A stretch of 64,000 nucleotides of DNA from Deltaproteobacteria bacterium (lineage in GTDB: Bacteria > Myxococcota_A > Polyangia > Polyangiales > Polyangiaceae). Under the pieces are notes generated by a model. The model had not been told where the DNA came from. It did no database searches and worked only from the letters and a program-made list of their open reading frames with translations. Every line of letters starts with the position of its first letter. The stretch's first letter is position 1. Shown here one piece after another: positions 62,321 through 64,000 of the stretch. The stretch lies in assembly GCA_016875405.1 (NCBI GenBank), contig VGRJ01000005.1, positions 34,558 to 98,557 on the forward strand, given 5' to 3'. Position numbers and translations under genes: made by a program.

Positions 62321-62338
62321 GGGGGCTTCCTCGCCCCC
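62321..62338 (-). promoter_or_regulatory. Hairpin presenting the aldehyde dehydrogenase ribosome-binding site
   Basis: On the minus strand GGGGGC and GCCCCC form a 6-bp all-GC stem whose loop is GAGGAA, the likely Shine-Dalgarno sequence. The hairpin ends 3 bases before the ATG at 62317. It could tune translation or mark an RNA processing site. Confidence 0.35.
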
Positions 62339-62405
62339 TCGCTACAAATGACCGCTCGCTCGCGCGGCGGCGTCCGCCCCGCGGAGCCTTCGAAGAGTCG
62401 GTCGG

Positions 62406-62693
62406 CTACTTCTTGTACTTGGTGGCCCCGCCGACCTCCCACTGGTCGACGATCGCCATGATGACGGCGTCGACCGGGCGCTTGTCGGTCACGGAGGTCT
62501 GACGCGCGCTCGAACCGGAGGCGTAGAGGACCATCTCCCCTACGCCGCAGCCGACGGCGTCGGCGGCCACCACGGTCGAGCCCGTGGCCTTGCCCTCTTC
62601 GTCGAGGGTTCGGACCAGGAGGAGCTTGAGCCCCGTGAGGCTCGACTCCTTCTGAGTGGCGACGACCGTGCCGATGACCTGACCGAGCAACAT
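62406..62693 (-). CDS. BMC-P pentameric shell protein (EutN/CcmL family), copy 3
   Basis: This 95-residue protein has the family pattern [47 protein letters not shown] and [13 protein letters not shown]. Of the three BMC-P copies it is closest to the canonical form and most like the H. ochraceum pentamer that I remember. It starts 3 bases after the BMC-H stop, so it is probably translated from the same ribosomes. Confidence 0.95.
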   Translation of the reverse strand: MLLGQVIGTVVATQKESSLTGLKLLLVRTLDEEGKATGSTVVAADAVGCGVGEMVLYASGSSARQTSVTDKRPVDAVIMAIVDQWEVGGATKYKK

Positions 62694-62696
62694 GCG

Positions 62697-62999
62697 TTAC
62701 TCGCTCTTCGAGTCGCCGCGGCCGAGCGGCAGCACCGAGTCGACGTTCGAGTGCGGACGAGCGATCACATGCACCGCGACGACCTCACCGATGCGTGCAG
62801 CGGCAGCCTGGCCAGCGTCCGTCGCCGCGCGCACTGCCGCGACGTCCCCACGAACCACGGCGGTCACGTAGCCGCCGCCGGTCTTCTCGTAGCGAACGAG
62901 CTCCACCTTGGCCGCTTTCACCATAGCGTCCGAGGCCTCGACCATTGCCGCGAAGCTGCGGCACTCGATCATGCCCAAGGCGTCCGTCGTACCGGTCAT
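62697..62999 (-). CDS. BMC-H hexameric shell protein
   Basis: This 100-residue single-domain protein forms most of the shell facets. It shows [56 protein letters not shown] and [16 protein letters not shown]. It closely resembles the Haliangium ochraceum BMC-H, from memory. It has its own strong Shine-Dalgarno sequence (AAGGAAGGA), unlike the downstream shell genes that rely on coupling. This fits its need for the highest copy number. Confidence 0.96.
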   Translation of the reverse strand: MTGTTDALGMIECRSFAAMVEASDAMVKAAKVELVRYEKTGGGYVTAVVRGDVAAVRAATDAGQAAAARIGEVVAVHVIARPHSNVDSVLPLGRGDSKSE

Positions 63000-63125
63000 G
63001 TTTTCTCAGTCCTTCCTTCGTATGGTTGCTTCTCGTTGCGGTACCGGGTCGTCCCCGGGCCGCCACCCGCCGCCTCGGGGGCGACGTCGAATCCATCGAG
63101 GGCGAGTCTTGAGGCGTCTCCGCCC

Positions 63126-64000
63126 TCAGTACTTGCCTCCGGGCGCAGCGCCGACCTTCTCGCCGGCGGCCTCCTTCAAGATGCGAATCCCCGCGCTCGC
63201 GCCGATGCGCGTCGCGCCGGCGCGGACCATCTCCTCGAAGTCAGCGAGGCTCTTCACGCCGCCCGACGCCTTGACGCCGAGCTCGCCGCCCACGGCGCGG
63301 TGCATCAAGGCGACGTCCGCCGCGGTCGCCCCACCTGAGGCAAAGCCTGTGGAGGTCTTGACGAAGTCGGCGCGCGCCTTCTTGGAGAGGACGCTGGCTC
63401 GGACCTTCTCCTCGTCGGTGAGGAGGGCGGTCTCGAGGATCACCTTGCAGATCGCGCGACCGTCCTCGGCAGCGTCGACCACGGCCCGAATGTCCCGGTA
63501 GACCGTCTCGTCATCGCCGCTCTTCAGCGCCCCGACGTTGATCACCATGTCGATCTCGGTCGCTCCGTCGCGGATCGCACGGCGCGCCTCCATCGCCTTG
63601 ATGTCGCTCGCGTTGGCGCCGAGGGGGAAGCCTATCACGGTGCACACCTTGACCGACGAGCCACGCAGGAGCTCCGCGCAGCGCTTCACCCAGAAGGGGT
63701 TCACGCACACCGACATGAAGCTGTGCTTGCGCGCCTCGGCGCAGAGGGCCGCGATCTGGTCGCTCGTCGCCTCGGCTTTGAGCAGCGTGTGGTCGATGTA
63801 GCGCGCGATCTCGTCGAGGCTCGACTGGCCGGACCAAGTCCCGAGGCTCGACGAGAGCCGACCGACGCCGAAGCCGATCCACTGCTTCGCGACCCTCGCG
63901 TCCATGCAGACGTCGCCGAAACAGACGAGGTTGCCTCGCGGAGTGGCGGTGCCGAGCATCGAGGCGATGCGGTCGGCGACGCGCGCGAGGTCCTCGGGGC
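63126..64000 (-). CDS. deoC: Deoxyribose-phosphate aldolase with N-terminal extension, partial
   Basis: This is a class I aldolase that splits 2-deoxyribose-5-phosphate into glyceraldehyde-3-phosphate and acetaldehyde. The conserved domain begins at [17 protein letters not shown] and includes [15 protein letters not shown], the Schiff-base lysine in [14 protein letters not shown] and [10 protein letters not shown]. Before the domain lie at least 60 more residues in frame. The first readable ones ([16 protein letters not shown]) form an amphipathic helix, and the frame is open at the right edge. The ATG at 63959 would cut through that helix, so the real start is probably outside the window. 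Confidence 0.9.
   Translation of the reverse strand, partial: PEDLARVADRIASMLGTATPRGNLVCFGDVCMDARVAKQWIGFGVGRLSSSLGTWSGQSSLDEIARYIDHTLLKAEATSDQIAALCAEARKHSFMSVCVNPFWVKRCAELLRGSSVKVCTVIGFPLGANASDIKAMEARRAIRDGATEIDMVINVGALKSGDDETVYRDIRAVVDAAEDGRAICKVILETALLTDEEKVRASVLSKKARADFVKTSTGFASGGATAADVALMHRAVGGELGVKASGGVKSLADFEEMVRAGATRIGASAGIRILKEAAGEKVGAAPGGKY

Noticed and set aside
1..64000. CRISPR arrays, tRNA and rRNA genes
   Set aside because: No regularly spaced repeats, and no tRNA or rRNA core sequence was recognised by reading both strands. A dedicated tRNA search would be needed to be certain.

Overview
The window is a high-GC bacterial chromosome segment with dense, tightly packed genes. It most likely comes from a myxobacterium (phylum Myxococcota). 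The evidence is the strong GC bias, the combination of hprK, rapZ and a nitrogen-type PTS, Cys-rich surface lipoproteins of a kind common in myxobacteria, FHA-linked signalling proteins, and a microcompartment locus whose hexamer and one pentamer resemble the Haliangium ochraceum shell proteins as I remember them. I ran no database search. I saw no rRNA, tRNA or CRISPR array, and no intact mobile element.

Layout. (1) 1-3442, minus: a regulatory PTS operon in the order hpf, ptsN, hprK, rapZ, ptsH, ptsI, driven from a good sigma-70 promoter at 3680-3709. (2) 3750-7186, minus: a large ATPase/TPR protein and uridine kinase. (3) 7245-11157, minus: a three-gene outer-membrane uptake cassette (propeller-like lipoprotein, TonB-dependent receptor, secreted protein). 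(4) 11207-26233, mixed strands: cell-wall and housekeeping genes, namely an MltD-type lytic transglycosylase, PP2C phosphatase, D-Ala-D-Ala ligase, OmpA lipoprotein, membrane spermidine-synthase-like protein, rlmN, biotin carboxylase, phosphosugar mutase and glutamate racemase. Among them (23291-25228) lies an unusual single-chain fusion of the two type VI secretion sheath proteins. (5) 26423-49551: a nearly complete type VI secretion system (T6SS). The minus arm carries tssC, tssB, tssA, tagF, tssM, tssL, tssK, tssJ, tssH and a second MltD paralog. The plus arm carries an FHA gene (tagH), two accessory genes, then tssE, tssF and tssG. No hcp, vgrG or PAAR gene is in the window. (6) 49571-59317: corA, three lipoproteins, a zinc-ribbon/FHA protein, lon, a formylglycine-enzyme-like protein, fmt and a putative metallopeptidase. 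(7) 59384-64000: a DUF1540-type Cys-rich gene, then a bacterial microcompartment operon running off the right edge: deoC, BMC-H, BMC-P, CoA-acylating aldehyde dehydrogenase, BMC-T and two more BMC-P.

How the genes work together. TssM, TssL and TssJ form the envelope complex, TssK/E/F/G/A the baseplate, TssB/C the sheath, and TssH recycles the sheath. The FHA and TagF proteins suggest post-translational control, and the embedded transglycosylase could open peptidoglycan for the apparatus. In the microcompartment, DeoC would release acetaldehyde from deoxyribose-5-phosphate and the aldehyde dehydrogenase would convert it to acetyl-CoA inside the shell. Both enzymes carry matching N-terminal helices that look like encapsulation peptides.

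A window-wide pattern is that at least twelve genes, several of them T6SS genes, have a TAnnnT box 5-9 bases before the start codon and no Shine-Dalgarno sequence. This points to leaderless transcription.
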